A DNA stretch of 49,125 nt from an uncultured Eubacteriales bacterium (GCA_900314795.1 OMWP01000018.1:1-49125), one strand, 5' to 3'. Shown: positions 7,104 through 19,395, numbered from the stretch's first letter. Numbers and translations: made by a program. Notes: a model not told the origin generated them from the sequence alone.

Positions 7104-8567
7104 ATGAAAATACTGCCGGACTATTCTCAGGTCAAGGAGATCGCGGCATCGGCTCGATACAATGTACTTCCGGTGAGCACGGAGATCCTGTCGGATTTCA
7201 CCACACCCATCGAAGCCATGAGGATCCTGAAAAATGTTTCGACACATTGCTATATGCTGGAATCTGCTCAATCGAACGAAACATGGGGCCGGTATACCTT
7301 TCTCGGCTTTGAGCCAAAGATGGAGATCACCTGCATAGAAGGGGAAATGAAGCTCGGAAACCTCAAGGTCAAAACCGATGATCCTTCTGCATATCTGCGG
7401 CAGATCCTCAGCGAATACAAGAGTCCGCGTTTTGATTATCTGCCTCCCTTCACGGGCGGACTGGTCGGCTATTTTTCCTATGATTATCTCGCTTACAGCG
7501 AACCAAGCGTGAAACGTGACACGGAGGATACAGAGAACTTCAAGGACGTTGATCTGATGCTGTTCGACAAGGTGATCGCCTTCGATCATCTGAAACAAAA
7601 GATCATCCTCATCGTCAATATGCCGCTTGATGACGTAGAGGTCGGCTACAACAAGGCAGTCATGGAGCTTTCCCAGCTCAGCGATCTTCTGAAAAACGGC
7701 GCTAAGAAGAGTGAACCCGCCGGAAGGCTGACAGGTGAGGTCACACCCCTGTTTGATCAAAAGAAGTTCTGCGCAATGGTGGAAAAAGCAAAGCACCATA
7801 TCCGCGAGGGCGATATCTTCCAGATTGTGCTGTCAAACCGTTTATCCGCTCCGTTTGAGGGAAGCCTGTTCAATACCTACCGGGTGCTCAGAACCATCAA
7901 TCCCTCGCCGTATATGTTCTACTTCTCCGGCACGGATGTAGAGGTCGCGGGCGCTTCACCGGAAACCTTGGTCAAGCTGGAGGACGGTGTGCTCCATACC
8001 TTTCCGCTCGCCGGCACCAGACCCAGAGGAAAAACAGAGGAGGAGGACAAGGCGCTGGAAGCGGAGCTGCTGTGTGATGAAAAGGAGCTCGCCGAGCACA
8101 ATATGCTGGTCGATCTCGGACGCAACGACCTGGGAAAGATCAGCAAATTCGGCACCGTAGCAGTCGAAAAGCTGCACTCCGTCGAACGGTTCTCCCATGT
8201 CATGCACATCGGCTCAACGGTACGCGGTGAGATACGCAATGATAAGGACGCGCTGGATGCGATCGAAGCGGTACTGCCCGCGGGAACGCTGTCCGGAGCG
8301 CCGAAGATACGAGCCTGTCAGTTGATCGGAGAGTTGGAGAACAACAAGCGCGGCATCTACGGCGGCGCGATCGGCTACATCGATTTTACCGGCAACATGG
8401 ACACCTGCATCGCCATCCGTATCGCCTATAAGAAGAACGGAAAGGTGTTTGTCCGCAGCGGCGCGGGGATCGTCGCCGACTCCGACCCCGAAAAGGAATA
8501 TGAGGAGTGTCTGAACAAAGCGAAAGCCTCGCTCGCGGCGCTCCGGATCGCCCAGGAGGTGGAATAA
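7104..8567 (+). CDS. trpE: Anthranilate synthase component I
   Basis: 487 residues from the ATG at 7104 after GGAGG; an upstream TTG frame is rejected because that region belongs to the leader terminator. With TrpG it converts chorismate and glutamine to anthranilate. The Trp-feedback region is seen as MLESAQSN (residues 51-58), a variant of the LLES motif. The chorismate-binding half has FQIVLSNR, SPETLV, LAGTRPRG, ELAEHNMLVDLGRND and the C-terminal GAGIVADSDPEKEYEE. It is the first gene of trpEGDCFBA under the T-box, and its stop overlaps the trpG start. Confidence 0.97.
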   Translation: MKILPDYSQVKEIAASARYNVLPVSTEILSDFTTPIEAMRILKNVSTHCYMLESAQSNETWGRYTFLGFEPKMEITCIEGEMKLGNLKVKTDDPSAYLRQILSEYKSPRFDYLPPFTGGLVGYFSYDYLAYSEPSVKRDTEDTENFKDVDLMLFDKVIAFDHLKQKIILIVNMPLDDVEVGYNKAVMELSQLSDLLKNGAKKSEPAGRLTGEVTPLFDQKKFCAMVEKAKHHIREGDIFQIVLSNRLSAPFEGSLFNTYRVLRTINPSPYMFYFSGTDVEVAGASPETLVKLEDGVLHTFPLAGTRPRGKTEEEDKALEAELLCDEKELAEHNMLVDLGRNDLGKISKFGTVAVEKLHSVERFSHVMHIGSTVRGEIRNDKDALDAIEAVLPAGTLSGAPKIRACQLIGELENNKRGIYGGAIGYIDFTGNMDTCIAIRIAYKKNGKVFVRSGAGIVADSDPEKEYEECLNKAKASLAALRIAQEVE

Positions 8568-9133
8568 TGGTATTATTGATCGACAATTACGACAGCTTTT
8601 CCTACAACCTTTACCAGTACATCGGCGAGATCGATCCCGATATCAAGGTCATCCGCAACGATGAACTGACCGTCGAGGAGATCCGCGCGCTGGCGCCCGA
8701 CCGTATCATCCTTTCTCCGGGACCGGGCAGGCCGGAGGACGCCGGCAACATCATCGAGGTCGTCCGAAAGCTCGGCATAGAGATCCCGATCCTCGGCGTA
8801 TGTCTCGGTCATCAGGCGATCTGTGCCGTGTACGGCGCGACGATCACCTATGCCAAGCAGCTCATGCACGGCAAGCAAAGCGAGGTGCATTTCAACGCCG
8901 CCTGTCCGCTGTTCAGCCGCTGCCCCGAGAACTCCCTCGTTGCGCGTTACCATTCGCTTGCCGCCGATCCCGACACCATCCCCGACTGTCTGCGCGTTAC
9001 CGCGACGACAAAGGACGGAGAGGTCATGGCGGTACAGCACAAGATCTTTCCCGTTTACGGCGTCCAGTTCCACCCCGAATCCATTTTGACGCCGGACGGC
9101 AAAACCATATTGAAAAACTTTTTAGTCGGCTGA
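8567..9133 (+). CDS. trpG: Anthranilate synthase component II, glutamine amidotransferase
   Basis: 188 residues. The ATG overlaps the trpE stop by one base (TAATG), giving tight 1:1 coupling. This class I amidotransferase has the nucleophile Cys79 in GVCLGHQ, the oxyanion region SPGPGRP (residues 50-56), and the His-Glu pair in FHPESI. It supplies ammonia from glutamine to TrpE. It is free-standing, not fused to TrpD. Confidence 0.96.
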   Translation: MVLLIDNYDSFSYNLYQYIGEIDPDIKVIRNDELTVEEIRALAPDRIILSPGPGRPEDAGNIIEVVRKLGIEIPILGVCLGHQAICAVYGATITYAKQLMHGKQSEVHFNAACPLFSRCPENSLVARYHSLAADPDTIPDCLRVTATTKDGEVMAVQHKIFPVYGVQFHPESILTPDGKTILKNFLVG

Positions 9134-9165
9134 TACAGCCGTCATTCAGATACAAAGGAAGGTTT

Positions 9166-10200
9166 ATGATGATCAAAGAAGCAATCGAAAAAATAGTCAG
9201 TAAGGAAGATCTCACCTATGACGAGGCATATGCCGTCATGAACGAGATCATGAGCGGAGAAACATCTGCGACCCAAAACGCCGCTTTTTTGGCGGCACTG
9301 TCCACGAAGAGCGCCAGAGCGGAAACAACGGATGAGATCGCGGGCTGTGCTGCGGCGATGCGCGATCACGCTACCAAGGTCGATACCGGCATGGAGCTCT
9401 TTGAGGTCGTCGGTACGGGCGGCGACAACGCCCACAGCTTCAACATCTCCACCACCACCGCGCTTGTCGCGGCAGCAGGCGGCATGAAGGTCGCGAAGCA
9501 CGGCAACCGCGCCGCGTCTTCCCTGTGCGGTACGGCGGATTGTCTGGAGGCGCTCGGCGTGAATATCAACCAAAGTCCCGCAAGATGTGTCGAGTTATTG
9601 AACGAGGTCGGTATGTGCTTCTTCTTCGCGCAAAAGTATCATACCTCGATGAAATATGTCGGCGGGATCCGCAGGGAGCTCGGCTTCAGAACCGTTTTCA
9701 ATATCCTCGGTCCGCTCACCAATCCCGGCTCGCCGACCATGCAGCTCTTGGGCGTATATGACGACTATCTGGTCGAACCGCTGGCACAGGTACTCGTCAA
9801 CCTCGGCATCCGCCGCGGTATGGTCGTGTACGGTCAGGAGAAGCTGGATGAGATCTCCTTGAGCGCGCCGACCACGATCTGCGAGATCAAGGACGGCTGG
9901 TTCAAATCCTCGGTGATCACTCCCGAAAATTTCGGCTTTGAGCGCTGTACAAAGGATGATCTGAGAGGCGGTACACCCGAAGAAAACGCGCAGATCACCC
10001 TTGCGATCCTGAACGGAGAAAAAGGTCATAAGCGCAACGCCGTGCTGATGAACGCCGGCGCGGCGCTGTACATCGGCGGCAAAGCGGACAGCATGAAGGA
10101 CGGCATTGCTCTTGCCGCTCAGATCATCGACTCCGGCAAGGCGCTCACAACGCTCGACAAACTGATCGAGGTCAGCAACCGTCCCGAGGTGGAAGCATGA
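9166..10200 (+). CDS. trpD: Anthranilate phosphoribosyltransferase
   Basis: 344 residues. The start at 9166 (or the next codon, 9169) follows AAAGGAAGG. It adds phosphoribose from PRPP to anthranilate. The PRPP motif [16 protein letters not shown] and KHGNRAASS are visible, then ALGVNI and the [11 protein letters not shown] block. The stop overlaps the trpC start as ATGA, consistent with a single seven-gene transcript. Confidence 0.96.
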   Translation: MMIKEAIEKIVSKEDLTYDEAYAVMNEIMSGETSATQNAAFLAALSTKSARAETTDEIAGCAAAMRDHATKVDTGMELFEVVGTGGDNAHSFNISTTTALVAAAGGMKVAKHGNRAASSLCGTADCLEALGVNINQSPARCVELLNEVGMCFFFAQKYHTSMKYVGGIRRELGFRTVFNILGPLTNPGSPTMQLLGVYDDYLVEPLAQVLVNLGIRRGMVVYGQEKLDEISLSAPTTICEIKDGWFKSSVITPENFGFERCTKDDLRGGTPEENAQITLAILNGEKGHKRNAVLMNAGAALYIGGKADSMKDGIALAAQIIDSGKALTTLDKLIEVSNRPEVEA

Positions 10201-10979
10201 CGATCCTCGACCGTCTCGCGGATCACGCGAAGGAACGGGTATGTGAAGCAAAAAAAGCGACGCCTTTATCCGCCATTCGGCGACAGGCGGAGAATCTGCC
10301 GAGGGGAACTTTCGCTTTTGAAACCGCGCTGAAAAAACCGGGGATCTCCTTTATCTGCGAATGCAAAAAGGCTTCTCCCTCAAAGGGCTTGATCGCGCCG
10401 GATTTTCCGTATGCGCGGATTGCGAAAGACTATGAGGCGGCGGGCGCGGACTGCATCTCCGTGCTGACCGAGCCGAAGTGGTTTTTGGGCAGTGATGACT
10501 ATCTCAGAGAGATCGCAAGCGCTGTTTCGATCCCCTGCCTGCGCAAGGATTTTACCGTTGACGAATACATGATCTATGAGGCGAAGCTCCTCGGCGCGTC
10601 GGCGGTGCTGCTGATCTGCTCCATCCTGAGCGAAACGCAGATCAAAGAATACATCGCTGTCTGTGACAAACTCGGACTGTCGGCGCTGGTAGAGGCACAT
10701 GATGAGCGGGAGGTCAACGCGGCAATCCGCTCCGGCGCGCGGATCATCGGCGTCAACAACCGCAACCTGAAGGATTTTTCGGTCGATACCGATAACAGCG
10801 CAAGGCTCAAAGAGCTGATCCCGCAGGATATCCTTTTCGTCTCCGAAAGCGGCGTCAAAGACGCAGAGGACATCAAGCGTCTGTGTGAGTTCGGGGCGGA
10901 CGCGGTACTGATCGGCGAAGCGCTGATGAAAGCGCACGACAAAAAGACGAAGCTCGCGGAATTACGGAGTATGCTATGA
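10197..10979 (+). CDS. trpC: Indole-3-glycerol phosphate synthase
   Basis: 260 residues, a free-standing TIM barrel of normal length. [13 protein letters not shown] carries the phosphate-side lysines, CLRKDF the catalytic Lys, LVEAHDE the catalytic Glu, and [10 protein letters not shown] and SESG the remaining barrel motifs. It closes the ring of CdRP to indoleglycerol phosphate. It overlaps trpD and trpF by four bases at either end. Confidence 0.96.
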   Translation: MTILDRLADHAKERVCEAKKATPLSAIRRQAENLPRGTFAFETALKKPGISFICECKKASPSKGLIAPDFPYARIAKDYEAAGADCISVLTEPKWFLGSDDYLREIASAVSIPCLRKDFTVDEYMIYEAKLLGASAVLLICSILSETQIKEYIAVCDKLGLSALVEAHDEREVNAAIRSGARIIGVNNRNLKDFSVDTDNSARLKELIPQDILFVSESGVKDAEDIKRLCEFGADAVLIGEALMKAHDKKTKLAELRSML

Positions 10980-11578
10980 CAAAGATCAAGCTGTGCGGAC
11001 TGTCACGTCCGTGCGATATCCTAACGGCAAATGAATTAAAGCCGGAATATATCGGCTTTGTGTTTGCACCGAAAAGCAAGCGGTATATCGATCCGCAAAA
11101 AGCGGCTCAGTTAAAAGAACTGCTGTCGTCCGATATCCGGGCGGTCGGCGTGTTTGTCGATGAAGCGCCCGATACGGTCGCCGCGCTTTTGAACAGCGGC
11201 GTCATTGATATCGCTCAGCTCCACGGCAGCGAGGATGAAGCCTATATACAAAGGTTAAGACAGCGTACCGATCAGCCGATCATCAAGGCGTTCCAGATCA
11301 AATCCCGTCATGATCTCGCCAAAGCGGAAGCCTGTACCGCCGATCATATCCTGCTGGATTCCGGCGCGGGAACAGGCAATGTATTCGATTGGTCGGTATT
11401 GCAGGACGTCAAAAGACCGTATTTTCTCGCGGGAGGGCTGTCCCCCGATAATGTCGGCGATGCGGTCAGGCTTTTACATCCATACGCGGTGGACGTCAGC
11501 TCCGGCATCGAAACAGACGGACGCAAAGACGAAGAAAAAGCGGCGGCATTTATCGCCGCCGTCAGAAAGGAAGAATAA
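10976..11578 (+). CDS. trpF: Phosphoribosylanthranilate isomerase
   Basis: 200 residues. The N-terminal KIKLCGLSR has the catalytic Cys, and the general-acid Asp lies in [19 protein letters not shown] and DVSSGIE are the phosphate-binding loops. It performs the Amadori rearrangement between TrpD and TrpC. The start overlaps the trpC stop (ATGA), and trpB starts two bases after the stop. Confidence 0.95.
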   Translation: MTKIKLCGLSRPCDILTANELKPEYIGFVFAPKSKRYIDPQKAAQLKELLSSDIRAVGVFVDEAPDTVAALLNSGVIDIAQLHGSEDEAYIQRLRQRTDQPIIKAFQIKSRHDLAKAEACTADHILLDSGAGTGNVFDWSVLQDVKRPYFLAGGLSPDNVGDAVRLLHPYAVDVSSGIETDGRKDEEKAAAFIAAVRKEE

Positions 11579-11580
11579 TC

Positions 11581-12771
11581 ATGACGAATCCAAACGGACG
11601 CTTCGGCATCCACGGCGGTCAGTATATCCCCGAAACGCTGATGAACGCCGTGATCGAGCTGGAACAAGCGTACGATCACTATAAAAACGACCCCGAATTC
11701 AACAGAGAACTCGGGGAGTTGTTCAACGAATACGCCGGCAGACCGTCAAGGCTCTATTTTGCACAGAAGATGACGAACGACCTCGGCGGCGCGAAGATCT
11801 ATCTCAAGCGCGAGGATCTGAACCACACCGGTGCGCATAAGATCAACAACGTTCTCGGACAGGCGCTCCTAGCCAAGAAGATGGGTAAGACACGTCTGAT
11901 TGCCGAAACGGGAGCCGGTCAGCACGGCGTTGCCACCGCGACAGCCGCCGCCCTGATGGGGATGGAATGTGTGGTATTCATGGGTGAAGAGGATACGATA
12001 AGACAGGCGCTGAACGTCTACCGTATGCGGCTTTTGGGCGCAGAGGTCATCCCTGTCAAAAGCGGCACCGCGACCCTCAAGGACGCGGTATCCGAAGCCA
12101 TGCGCGAGTGGACGTCACGCATCAGCGACACCCACTACTGCCTCGGTTCCGTGATGGGGCCGCATCCGTTCCCGACCATCGTCCGCGATTTTCAGGCGGT
12201 TATCTCCAAGGAGATCAAGGAACAAATGCTGCAAAAGGAAGGCAGACTGCCCGACGCCGTGATCGCGTGCGTCGGCGGCGGTTCCAACGCGATAGGTAGC
12301 TTTTATCACTTTATCGGTGATGAAACGGTTCGTTTGATCGGCTGTGAAGCGGCAGGCAGAGGCGTCGACACCTTTGAGACAGCCGCGACCATCGCTACCG
12401 GCAAGCTCGGTATCTTCCACGGCATGAAATCCTATTTCTGTCAGGATGAATACGGTCAGATCGCCCCTGTATATTCGATCTCAGCCGGACTGGATTATCC
12501 CGGCGTAGGGCCCGAGCACGCTCATCTGCATGACATCGGCAGAGCGGAGTATGTGCCGATCACCGACGAAGAGGCGGTATGCGCCTTTGAGTATCTTGCA
12601 AAAACCGAGGGGATCATCCCTGCGATCGAATCGGCGCACGCCGTTGCGCACGCGATAAAGCTCGCGCCGACGATGGATCGGGACAAAATCATCGTGATCA
12701 CGATCTCCGGCAGAGGAGATAAGGACTGTGCCGCTATCGCGCGCTACAGAGGGGAGGATATCTATGAGTAA
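11581..12771 (+). CDS. trpB: Tryptophan synthase beta subunit
   Basis: 396 residues, TrpB1 type. The PLP lysine is Lys87 in [18 protein letters not shown] and the phosphate-binding [10 protein letters not shown] follow. It condenses indole with serine. It partners with TrpA, whose start lies within its last codons (8-base overlap), as expected for a 1:1 complex. Confidence 0.97.
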   Translation: MTNPNGRFGIHGGQYIPETLMNAVIELEQAYDHYKNDPEFNRELGELFNEYAGRPSRLYFAQKMTNDLGGAKIYLKREDLNHTGAHKINNVLGQALLAKKMGKTRLIAETGAGQHGVATATAAALMGMECVVFMGEEDTIRQALNVYRMRLLGAEVIPVKSGTATLKDAVSEAMREWTSRISDTHYCLGSVMGPHPFPTIVRDFQAVISKEIKEQMLQKEGRLPDAVIACVGGGSNAIGSFYHFIGDETVRLIGCEAAGRGVDTFETAATIATGKLGIFHGMKSYFCQDEYGQIAPVYSISAGLDYPGVGPEHAHLHDIGRAEYVPITDEEAVCAFEYLAKTEGIIPAIESAHAVAHAIKLAPTMDRDKIIVITISGRGDKDCAAIARYRGEDIYE

Positions 12772-13534
12772 TATCCGCAAAGCTTTTTCTAACGGAAAAG
12801 CCTTCATCGCTTTCATCACCTGCGGCGATCCCGATTTGGAAACGACTGCGGCGGTCGTGCGTTCCGCGGTGGAAAACGGCGCCGACCTGATCGAGCTGGG
12901 TATCCCCTTCTCCGATCCTACAGCGGAAGGTCCCGTGATCCAGGGGGCGAATCTCAGAGCGCTTTCCGGCGGTGTCACGACCGACAAGGTCTTTTCACTC
13001 GTCAGGGAGCTGCGCCGCGATGTCAGCGTGCCGATGGTGTTCATGACCTACTCGAACGTCGTGTTCTCCTACGGTGCCGAAAGATTCATCTCGACCTGTC
13101 ACGAGATCGGGATCGACGGGCTGATCCTGCCTGATCTGCCGTTTGAGGAGAAGGACGAGTTTTTGCCATTATGCAAACAATACGATGTTGATCTGATCTC
13201 TTTGATCGCGCCCACCTCCGAAAATCGTATCGCGATGATCGCCGAAGAAGCAGAGGGCTTCATCTATGTTGTGTCCAGCTTAGGCGTGACGGGTATGCGC
13301 AGTGAGATCAAAACCGATCTTACGTCCATTATCAAGGTCATCCGAGAGAATACAGACACCCCCTGCGCGATCGGGTTCGGCATTTCTACGCCTGAACAAG
13401 CGAAGAAGATGGCGGATCTCTCCGACGGCGCGATCGTCGGCTCCGCAATCGTCAAGCTGCTCGAAAAGCACGGCAAAAACGCGTCCGAATACGTAGGAGA
13501 ATATGTGAAATCCATGAAGGACGCGATCAGATAA
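12764..13534 (+). CDS. trpA: Tryptophan synthase alpha subunit
   Basis: 256 residues from the ATG at 12764, which has GGGGAGGA before it; an upstream TTG frame is rejected. A TIM barrel that releases indole from indoleglycerol phosphate. The catalytic Glu is Glu44 in [11 protein letters not shown]. The second catalytic acid, Asp60 of the Salmonella enzyme (in ADGP), is here Glu55 (TAEGP), a conservative change. SSLGVTGMR and GFGIST mark the phosphate site. Last gene of the operon, followed by a terminator. Confidence 0.96.
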   Translation: MSNIRKAFSNGKAFIAFITCGDPDLETTAAVVRSAVENGADLIELGIPFSDPTAEGPVIQGANLRALSGGVTTDKVFSLVRELRRDVSVPMVFMTYSNVVFSYGAERFISTCHEIGIDGLILPDLPFEEKDEFLPLCKQYDVDLISLIAPTSENRIAMIAEEAEGFIYVVSSLGVTGMRSEIKTDLTSIIKVIRENTDTPCAIGFGISTPEQAKKMADLSDGAIVGSAIVKLLEKHGKNASEYVGEYVKSMKDAIR

Positions 13535-13588
13535 CGAACGTATTCTTATGTGCTGCGAGATAAAGATGACATATTAGTCGAATATATC

Positions 13589-13638
13589 AGCGTCGGGCAA
13601 AGATGGCACAAACACTTTGCCCGACGCTTTTTATTATT
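13589..13638. terminator. Terminator between trpA and carB
   Basis: A perfect 14-bp stem, AGCGTCGGGCAAAG (13589-13602) with its complement at 13615-13628, and a 12-base loop followed by TTTTTATTATTT. It serves trpA; the stem could also help end the convergent purF-carAB transcript. Confidence 0.85.
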
Positions 13639-13680
13639 TATCACTTCACTGTTTACACCGGATTTACTCTGACGCGCGCG

Positions 13681-16600
13681 TCAGGCGTCGATCGTCGAGA
13701 TCGTCAGCGTGGTTTCCTCTAATACATCTAATAATACGCGGACGGTATCAAGCGAAGTGAAGATGGTCACGCCGTTCTCGACTGCTGTCTGACGGATGGC
13801 GGTGCCGTCCTCATAATGCACACCCGACATAATGGCACGGGTGTTGATGACGTAGCTGACATAGCCTGCACGGATCGCGTCGAGGATCTCGGTACTGCCC
13901 TCGCTGATCTTGCCCAGCTTACGGGTCTTGATGCCGTTCTTTCTCATGACCTTTGCGGTCAAGTCGGTCGCCTCGATGTTGAAGCCGAGGTTGTAGAATC
14001 TTCTGACGAGCGGGATCGCTTCTTCCTTATCCTCGTCGGCAAGGGTGACAATGACGGTACCGTAGTTCTGCACCTTGGTGCCTGCCGCAACGAGCGCCTT
14101 GTACATTGCACGGGATAGCTTTTTATCGTAGCCGATCGCTTCACCTGTAGACTTCATTTCGGGAGAGAGATAAGCATCGAGACCCTTGATCTTCTGGAAG
14201 GAGAATACCGGGACTTTGACATAGTAGCGCTTCTTCTCCTCGGGATAGAGCTGAAAGATACCCTGCTCCTTGAGTGACTTGCCGAGGATGACCTCGGTCG
14301 CGATATCCGCGAGGCTATAACCTGTGGATTTGCTCAGGAACGGAACGGTTCTCGATGATCTCGGGTTGACTTCTATAATATAAACGTCATCGTTTTCGTC
14401 AACAATGAACTGGATATTGTACAGACCGATGATGCCGATCGCTTTACCGAGCTTCTTAGCATACTGGAGGATGATACCCTTGACTTTATCGCTGATGGAG
14501 AAAGAGGGATAAACGGAGATGGAGTCGCCGGAGTGAACGCCTGTTCTTTCAACAAGCTCCATGATACCGGGTACGAATACGTCGATACCGTCGCAGATCG
14601 CGTCGACCTCGACTTCTTTACCCATGATGTATTTATCAACCAGTACGGGTTTGTCCTCGTCGATCTCAACCGCAGTCTTTAAATAATGTCTGAGGTCTTC
14701 CTCTTTGCTGACGATCTGCATCGCTCTGCCGCCGAGTACGAAGGACGGGCGGACGAGCACGGGATAACCGATCTCTGCGGCTGCTTTCACGCCTTCCTCG
14801 ATCGAGGTGACCGCCTGACCCGCGGGCTGCGGGATGCCGAGTTCCTTGATGATGGCGTTGAAACTGTCACGATTCTCGGCTCTTTCGATGGCGGCACAGT
14901 CGGTACCGATGATCTTCACGCCTCTGTCCATGAGCGGCTGGGCGAGGTTGATCGCCGTCTGACCGCCTAAGGAAGCGATAACGCCCTCGGGCTGTTCAAA
15001 GTCAATGATCGCCATGACGTCCTCGGGAGTGAGGGGCTCGAAATAGAGCTTGTCGGCTGTCGTGTAGTCGGTGGAAACGGTCTCGGGGTTGTTATTGATG
15101 ATGATCGCTTCATAGCCTGCTCTACGGATCGTCTGTACCGCGTGGACGGTACTGTAGTCAAACTCAACGCCCTGACCGATACGGATCGGGCCCGCGCCGA
15201 GTACGATGATCTTTTTCTTATCAGTTCGTATACTCTCATTCTCCTCCTCGTATGTGGAGTAAAAGTACGGCACATAGCTCTTAAATTCAGAAGCGCAGGT
15301 GTCGATCATCTTAAAAATCGGGAAAAGCCCGTTTTCTTTTCGTGTATGATAGATCGTCAATTCATCGGTGTTCCACAAACGCGCGATCACCTTGTCAGAA
15401 AAGCCCATCCGTTTTGCGTGATACAGCGCGGTTTCATCATGGATATGCGCGCTCAGCTCACACTCTGTATCAATGATATTCCTCAGCTTGCGGAGAAAGA
15501 AGCGATCGATTGCAGTCTGTTCAAAAATCGTGTCAATGTCAATGTTTTGCCTGAGCAGCTCGGCGATCGCAAAGATGCGGTCGTCGGTGCCGTCGCTAAT
15601 ATATCTGAGCAATTCATCTGCTGTCATACCGTTGAACTTCTCGAGATAGAGATGATCGACGCCTGTTTCCAGTGAGCGGATGCCTTTGAGCAGACTTTCT
15701 TCCATTGTCCTGCCGATGCTCATGATCTCTCCTGTCGCCTTCATCTGAGTGCCGAGGGTGTTGGGAGCGGAGGCGAATTTGTCGAACGGAAAACGCGGCA
15801 GCTTTGTCACGACATAGTCGAGCGCGGGCTCAAATGACGCGGGCGTATTGGCGAGCGGAATCTCCTCAAGCCGCAGTCCGACGCCGATCTTTGCGCTGAC
15901 GCGGGCGATCGGATAACCTGAGGCTTTACTGGCAAGCGCCGAGGAACGCGACACACGAGGGTTGACCTCGATCACATAGTATTGAAAGGACTGCGGATCA
16001 AGCGCAAACTGTACGTTACACCCGCCCTCGATCTTCAAGGTGCGAATGATATTCAACGCGCTGTCGCGCAGCATATGGTATTCCTTATTGGTCAAAGTCT
16101 GGGACGGACAGACAACAATGCTGTCGCCGGTATGCACGCCGACCGGGTCGAGGTTCTCCATGTTGCAGACGGTGATCGCGGTATCGTTCGCGTCACGAAT
16201 GACCTCATACTCGATCTCCTTATATCCCTTGACGGACTTTTCGATCAACACTTGATGGACGGGACTGAGGGCAAACGCCTGTCTGCCGATCTCCAAGAGT
16301 TCAGCTTCGTTGTCCGCAAAGCCGCCGCCTGTACCGCCTAAGGTAAAAGCAGGACGAAGTACGACAGGATAGCCTACATTAGCCGCCGCCTTCTTTGCTT
16401 CATCAAGATCATAGGTGATCTGTGACGGAATAACCGGCTCGCCGATACTCTCACACATCTCCTTGAACAGTTCTCTGTCCTCGGCGCGCTCGATGCTCTT
16501 TGAGGATGTGCCGAGCAGCTCGACCTGACATTCTTTCAATACGCCTTTGCGTTCCAGTTCCATCGCGAGGTTCAGACCCGTCTGACCGCCGATGCCGGAC

Positions 16601-16860
16601 AGGATCGCGTCGGGGCGCTCCTTGCGGATGATCTTCGCGATATATTCAAGGGTCAGCGGCTCCATATAGACCTTGTCCGCGATCATGGTATCCGTCATGA
16701 TGGTCGCGGGATTACTGTTGCACAGGATGACCTCGTAGCCCTCTTCTCTGAGCGCCAAGCAAGCCTGTGTGCCGGCGTAGTCGAACTCCGCCGCCTGACC
16801 GATGACGATCGGACCCGAGCCGATGACCATGATCCTTTTGATATCCGTTCTCTTAGGCAT
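13681..16860 (-). CDS. carB: Carbamoyl-phosphate synthase large subunit
   Basis: 1059 residues, the expected length. Two homologous halves each begin with a nucleotide-fold motif: [18 protein letters not shown] near residue 11 and [17 protein letters not shown] in the middle. Each half has an ATP-grasp domain (for example [14 protein letters not shown] and [12 protein letters not shown]). The last 130 residues form the MGS-like allosteric domain. With CarA it makes carbamoyl phosphate for pyrimidines and arginine. Its start overlaps the carA stop by 8 bases, and the whole unit is led by purF. Confidence 0.97.
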   Translation of the reverse strand: MPKRTDIKRIMVIGSGPIVIGQAAEFDYAGTQACLALREEGYEVILCNSNPATIMTDTMIADKVYMEPLTLEYIAKIIRKERPDAILSGIGGQTGLNLAMELERKGVLKECQVELLGTSSKSIERAEDRELFKEMCESIGEPVIPSQITYDLDEAKKAAANVGYPVVLRPAFTLGGTGGGFADNEAELLEIGRQAFALSPVHQVLIEKSVKGYKEIEYEVIRDANDTAITVCNMENLDPVGVHTGDSIVVCPSQTLTNKEYHMLRDSALNIIRTLKIEGGCNVQFALDPQSFQYYVIEVNPRVSRSSALASKASGYPIARVSAKIGVGLRLEEIPLANTPASFEPALDYVVTKLPRFPFDKFASAPNTLGTQMKATGEIMSIGRTMEESLLKGIRSLETGVDHLYLEKFNGMTADELLRYISDGTDDRIFAIAELLRQNIDIDTIFEQTAIDRFFLRKLRNIIDTECELSAHIHDETALYHAKRMGFSDKVIARLWNTDELTIYHTRKENGLFPIFKMIDTCASEFKSYVPYFYSTYEEENESIRTDKKKIIVLGAGPIRIGQGVEFDYSTVHAVQTIRRAGYEAIIINNNPETVSTDYTTADKLYFEPLTPEDVMAIIDFEQPEGVIASLGGQTAINLAQPLMDRGVKIIGTDCAAIERAENRDSFNAIIKELGIPQPAGQAVTSIEEGVKAAAEIGYPVLVRPSFVLGGRAMQIVSKEEDLRHYLKTAVEIDEDKPVLVDKYIMGKEVEVDAICDGIDVFVPGIMELVERTGVHSGDSISVYPSFSISDKVKGIILQYAKKLGKAIGIIGLYNIQFIVDENDDVYIIEVNPRSSRTVPFLSKSTGYSLADIATEVILGKSLKEQGIFQLYPEEKKRYYVKVPVFSFQKIKGLDAYLSPEMKSTGEAIGYDKKLSRAMYKALVAAGTKVQNYGTVIVTLADEDKEEAIPLVRRFYNLGFNIEATDLTAKVMRKNGIKTRKLGKISEGSTEILDAIRAGYVSYVINTRAIMSGVHYEDGTAIRQTAVENGVTIFTSLDTVRVLLDVLEETTLTISTIDA

Positions 16861-17965
16861 TGTCCTTCGCCTCCTTCATCCAATCGATAAACCGGTCAAA
16901 CAGATAGGAGCTGTCCTGCGGCCCCGGAGCGGATTCGGGATGATACTGCACGCCGAAGACGGCGTTTTTCGCGCACTCGACGCCTTCGACCGTGTTGTCC
17001 AGAAGATTGATATGCGTCGCGGTGAGCGGCGTTTTTTTCAGACTCTCGGCATCTACTGCGTAGGAGTGGTTCTGTGAGGTGATCTCGATCTTATTTGTCA
17101 GCAGATTTTTAACAGGATGATTGCCGCCGCGATGACCGAATTTCAGCTTGTAGGTTTTCGCACCGTAGGCGAGGGACAGGATCTGATGACCCAGACAGAT
17201 ACCGAAGATCGGAACAGTGCCGATCAGCTCCTTCACGGCATCAATCACCTCGGGAACATCCTCGGGATCGCCGGGGCCGTTGGATAAGAAAACGCCGTCG
17301 GGATCAAGCGAAAGGATATCACGCGCGTGTGCGTTCCACGGAACGACCATCACATCACAGCCTCTTTGTGTGAGTGAGCGCACGATGTTCATTTTCATGC
17401 CGCAGTCGATCGCGACGACATGATACAAATGCTCGGTTGAATCGTATTTTTGAAAGCGATTTCTGCTGACGCGGCTGACAGCGTCATGCGGGAGCGAGGC
17501 GTCTTTTATCGCTTTTTCGGCAACCTCTGTCGGAGTATCTGCAGAAGTGATCAGCGCCTTGCAGGAGCCGTGATCACGGATATGCCGGATCAACCGTCTG
17601 GTATCGATCTCACTGATACCGACGATACCGTAACGCTTCATCACATCCTCTAAAGGTTCTTTACTGCGGAAGTTGGACGGCTCGCCGTTATACTCGCGCA
17701 CGATCAGCGCGCCGATGGTCGGCGTATCGCACTCATAATCGTCGTCCGCCATGCCGTAGTTGCCGATGAGCGGATATGCCATAACGACGCCCTGATCGGT
17801 ATAGGACGGGTCGGAGAGGATCTCCTGATAGCCGACGGGCGAGGTGTTGAACACGATCTCAACGATCCTGTCGTCCGTACAGCCAAAGCCCTTTCCGTAA
17901 AATACGGCGCCGTTTTCTAAGATCAATTTGCGATCAAGATTTGATCTGTCGTACATTTTCTTCAT
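16853..17965 (-). CDS. carA: Carbamoyl-phosphate synthase small subunit
   Basis: 370 residues. The N-terminal CarA domain starts around [13 protein letters not shown], with [11 protein letters not shown]. The C-terminal class I amidotransferase has the nucleophile Cys in GICLGHQIL and the His-Glu pair in [10 protein letters not shown]. It passes glutamine-derived ammonia to CarB. The listed ATG overlaps the purF stop (ATGA); a second ATG three codons later has better spacing from AAAAGGG and may be used. Confidence 0.96.
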   Translation of the reverse strand: MKKMYDRSNLDRKLILENGAVFYGKGFGCTDDRIVEIVFNTSPVGYQEILSDPSYTDQGVVMAYPLIGNYGMADDDYECDTPTIGALIVREYNGEPSNFRSKEPLEDVMKRYGIVGISEIDTRRLIRHIRDHGSCKALITSADTPTEVAEKAIKDASLPHDAVSRVSRNRFQKYDSTEHLYHVVAIDCGMKMNIVRSLTQRGCDVMVVPWNAHARDILSLDPDGVFLSNGPGDPEDVPEVIDAVKELIGTVPIFGICLGHQILSLAYGAKTYKLKFGHRGGNHPVKNLLTNKIEITSQNHSYAVDAESLKKTPLTATHINLLDNTVEGVECAKNAVFGVQYHPESAPGPQDSSYLFDRFIDWMKEAKDNA

Positions 17966-19395
17966 CCCTTTTGCTGTTCACTGATTTTGGTTTCAAAGCG
18001 ATTCTTTGCGGTTTTGTCGGGAATCGCGGTCGGATAGCTTCCGCCGAAGCATGCCGTGCAAAAGCCGCTGTCCGTTCCTGTCAGAAGCCTGACATTTTCA
18101 ACGCTGAGGTAACCGAGCGAGGTCACGCCGATCTCTTTTGCAATCTCAGCGGTGCTCATGCGATTGGCGATCAGCACATCGGTAGAGTCGATATCGGTGC
18201 CGTAGTAGCACGGAGCGACAAAGGGCGGCGCGCTGACGCGCATATGGATCTCTTTGACTCCTGCCTGCCATAACAGCTCGGCGATGCGGCGGCAGGTCGT
18301 ACCGCGCACGATCGAATCATCGATCAGCACAACGCGCTTCCCTTTGACGATCTCACGGATCGGGTTGAGCTTGATCCCCACGCCCGCTTCACGCGAGCCC
18401 TGTCCCGGGGTGATGAAGGTACGGGCGATATATTTGTTCTTGGTAAAGCCGATGGCGTATGGGATCCCTGATTCATACGAGTACCCGATCGCCGCCTCCA
18501 AGCCCGAATCGGGAACGCCGATGATGATATCCGCGTCGACAGGGTGCTCCTTCGCGAGAAATCTGCCTGCTCTCTGACGGCATTGACTGACGGAAGCGCC
18601 GTCGATCACCGAGTCGGGACGCGCAAAATAGATGTATTCAAATACGCAGAAGTGTTTGGGCGCTTTATCGCAGTGCGCCGTATCGAAGCGCAGACCGTTT
18701 TTATCGACGATCGCCATCTCACCGGGGCGCAGATCTCTGACAAGCTTGGCGCCGACCGCGTCCAGCGCGCAGGATTCCGAGGCGAATACCACACTGCCGC
18801 TGTCAGTCACGCCGTAGCACAGCGGACGGAATCCGTGCGGATCACGGACGGCGATCAGCTTTTGCGGCGAGCAGATCACGAGCGAGTACGCGCCCTCGAT
18901 GGACTCCATCGCCGCGCTGACGGCATTCTCGATCGAGCCATGACGCAGTCGCTCCTGTACGATCATATAGGAGATGACCTCGGAGTCGGTCGTCGTATGG
19001 AAGATCGCACCGTTTTCTTCTAACCTTGTCCTCAGCAGATAGGAATTAGACAGGTTGCCGTTATGGCACAGCGCCATCCTGCCTTTATGGTGATTGACTA
19101 AGAGCGGCTGGATATTCTGTGCGGCGTTGCTCCCCGTGGTGGCGTAGCGCACATGACCGACCGCGATATGACCTGTACCGAGGGATTTGAGCTTATCGCC
19201 GCTGAACACCTCGCTGATTAAGCCTTCGCCTTTGATACAGCGGAACACACCGTCATCGTTTAGGGCGATGCCGGCGCTTTCCTGTCCGCGGTGCTGCAGG
19301 GCATACAGTCCGTAATAGGTCAACGCCGCTAAATCATCGTCGGCCGTGCTGTAGATGCCGAACACACCGCATTCTTCATGTATACTGTTCATCAT
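17962..19395 (-). CDS. purF: Amidophosphoribosyltransferase
   Basis: 477 residues. A short propeptide precedes the catalytic Cys in EECGVFGIY; in this Bacillus-type class the propeptide is cleaved to expose Cys1. QHRGQESAG and NGNLSN belong to the glutaminase domain, and VVLIDDSIVRGTT is the PRPP loop. Cysteines near the C-terminus (SGFCTACFGG) fit the 4Fe-4S cluster of that class. It commits PRPP and glutamine to purines. It heads an operon with carA and carB, and an ANTAR-type leader precedes it. Confidence 0.96.
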   Translation of the reverse strand: MMNSIHEECGVFGIYSTADDDLAALTYYGLYALQHRGQESAGIALNDDGVFRCIKGEGLISEVFSGDKLKSLGTGHIAVGHVRYATTGSNAAQNIQPLLVNHHKGRMALCHNGNLSNSYLLRTRLEENGAIFHTTTDSEVISYMIVQERLRHGSIENAVSAAMESIEGAYSLVICSPQKLIAVRDPHGFRPLCYGVTDSGSVVFASESCALDAVGAKLVRDLRPGEMAIVDKNGLRFDTAHCDKAPKHFCVFEYIYFARPDSVIDGASVSQCRQRAGRFLAKEHPVDADIIIGVPDSGLEAAIGYSYESGIPYAIGFTKNKYIARTFITPGQGSREAGVGIKLNPIREIVKGKRVVLIDDSIVRGTTCRRIAELLWQAGVKEIHMRVSAPPFVAPCYYGTDIDSTDVLIANRMSTAEIAKEIGVTSLGYLSVENVRLLTGTDSGFCTACFGGSYPTAIPDKTAKNRFETKISEQQKG

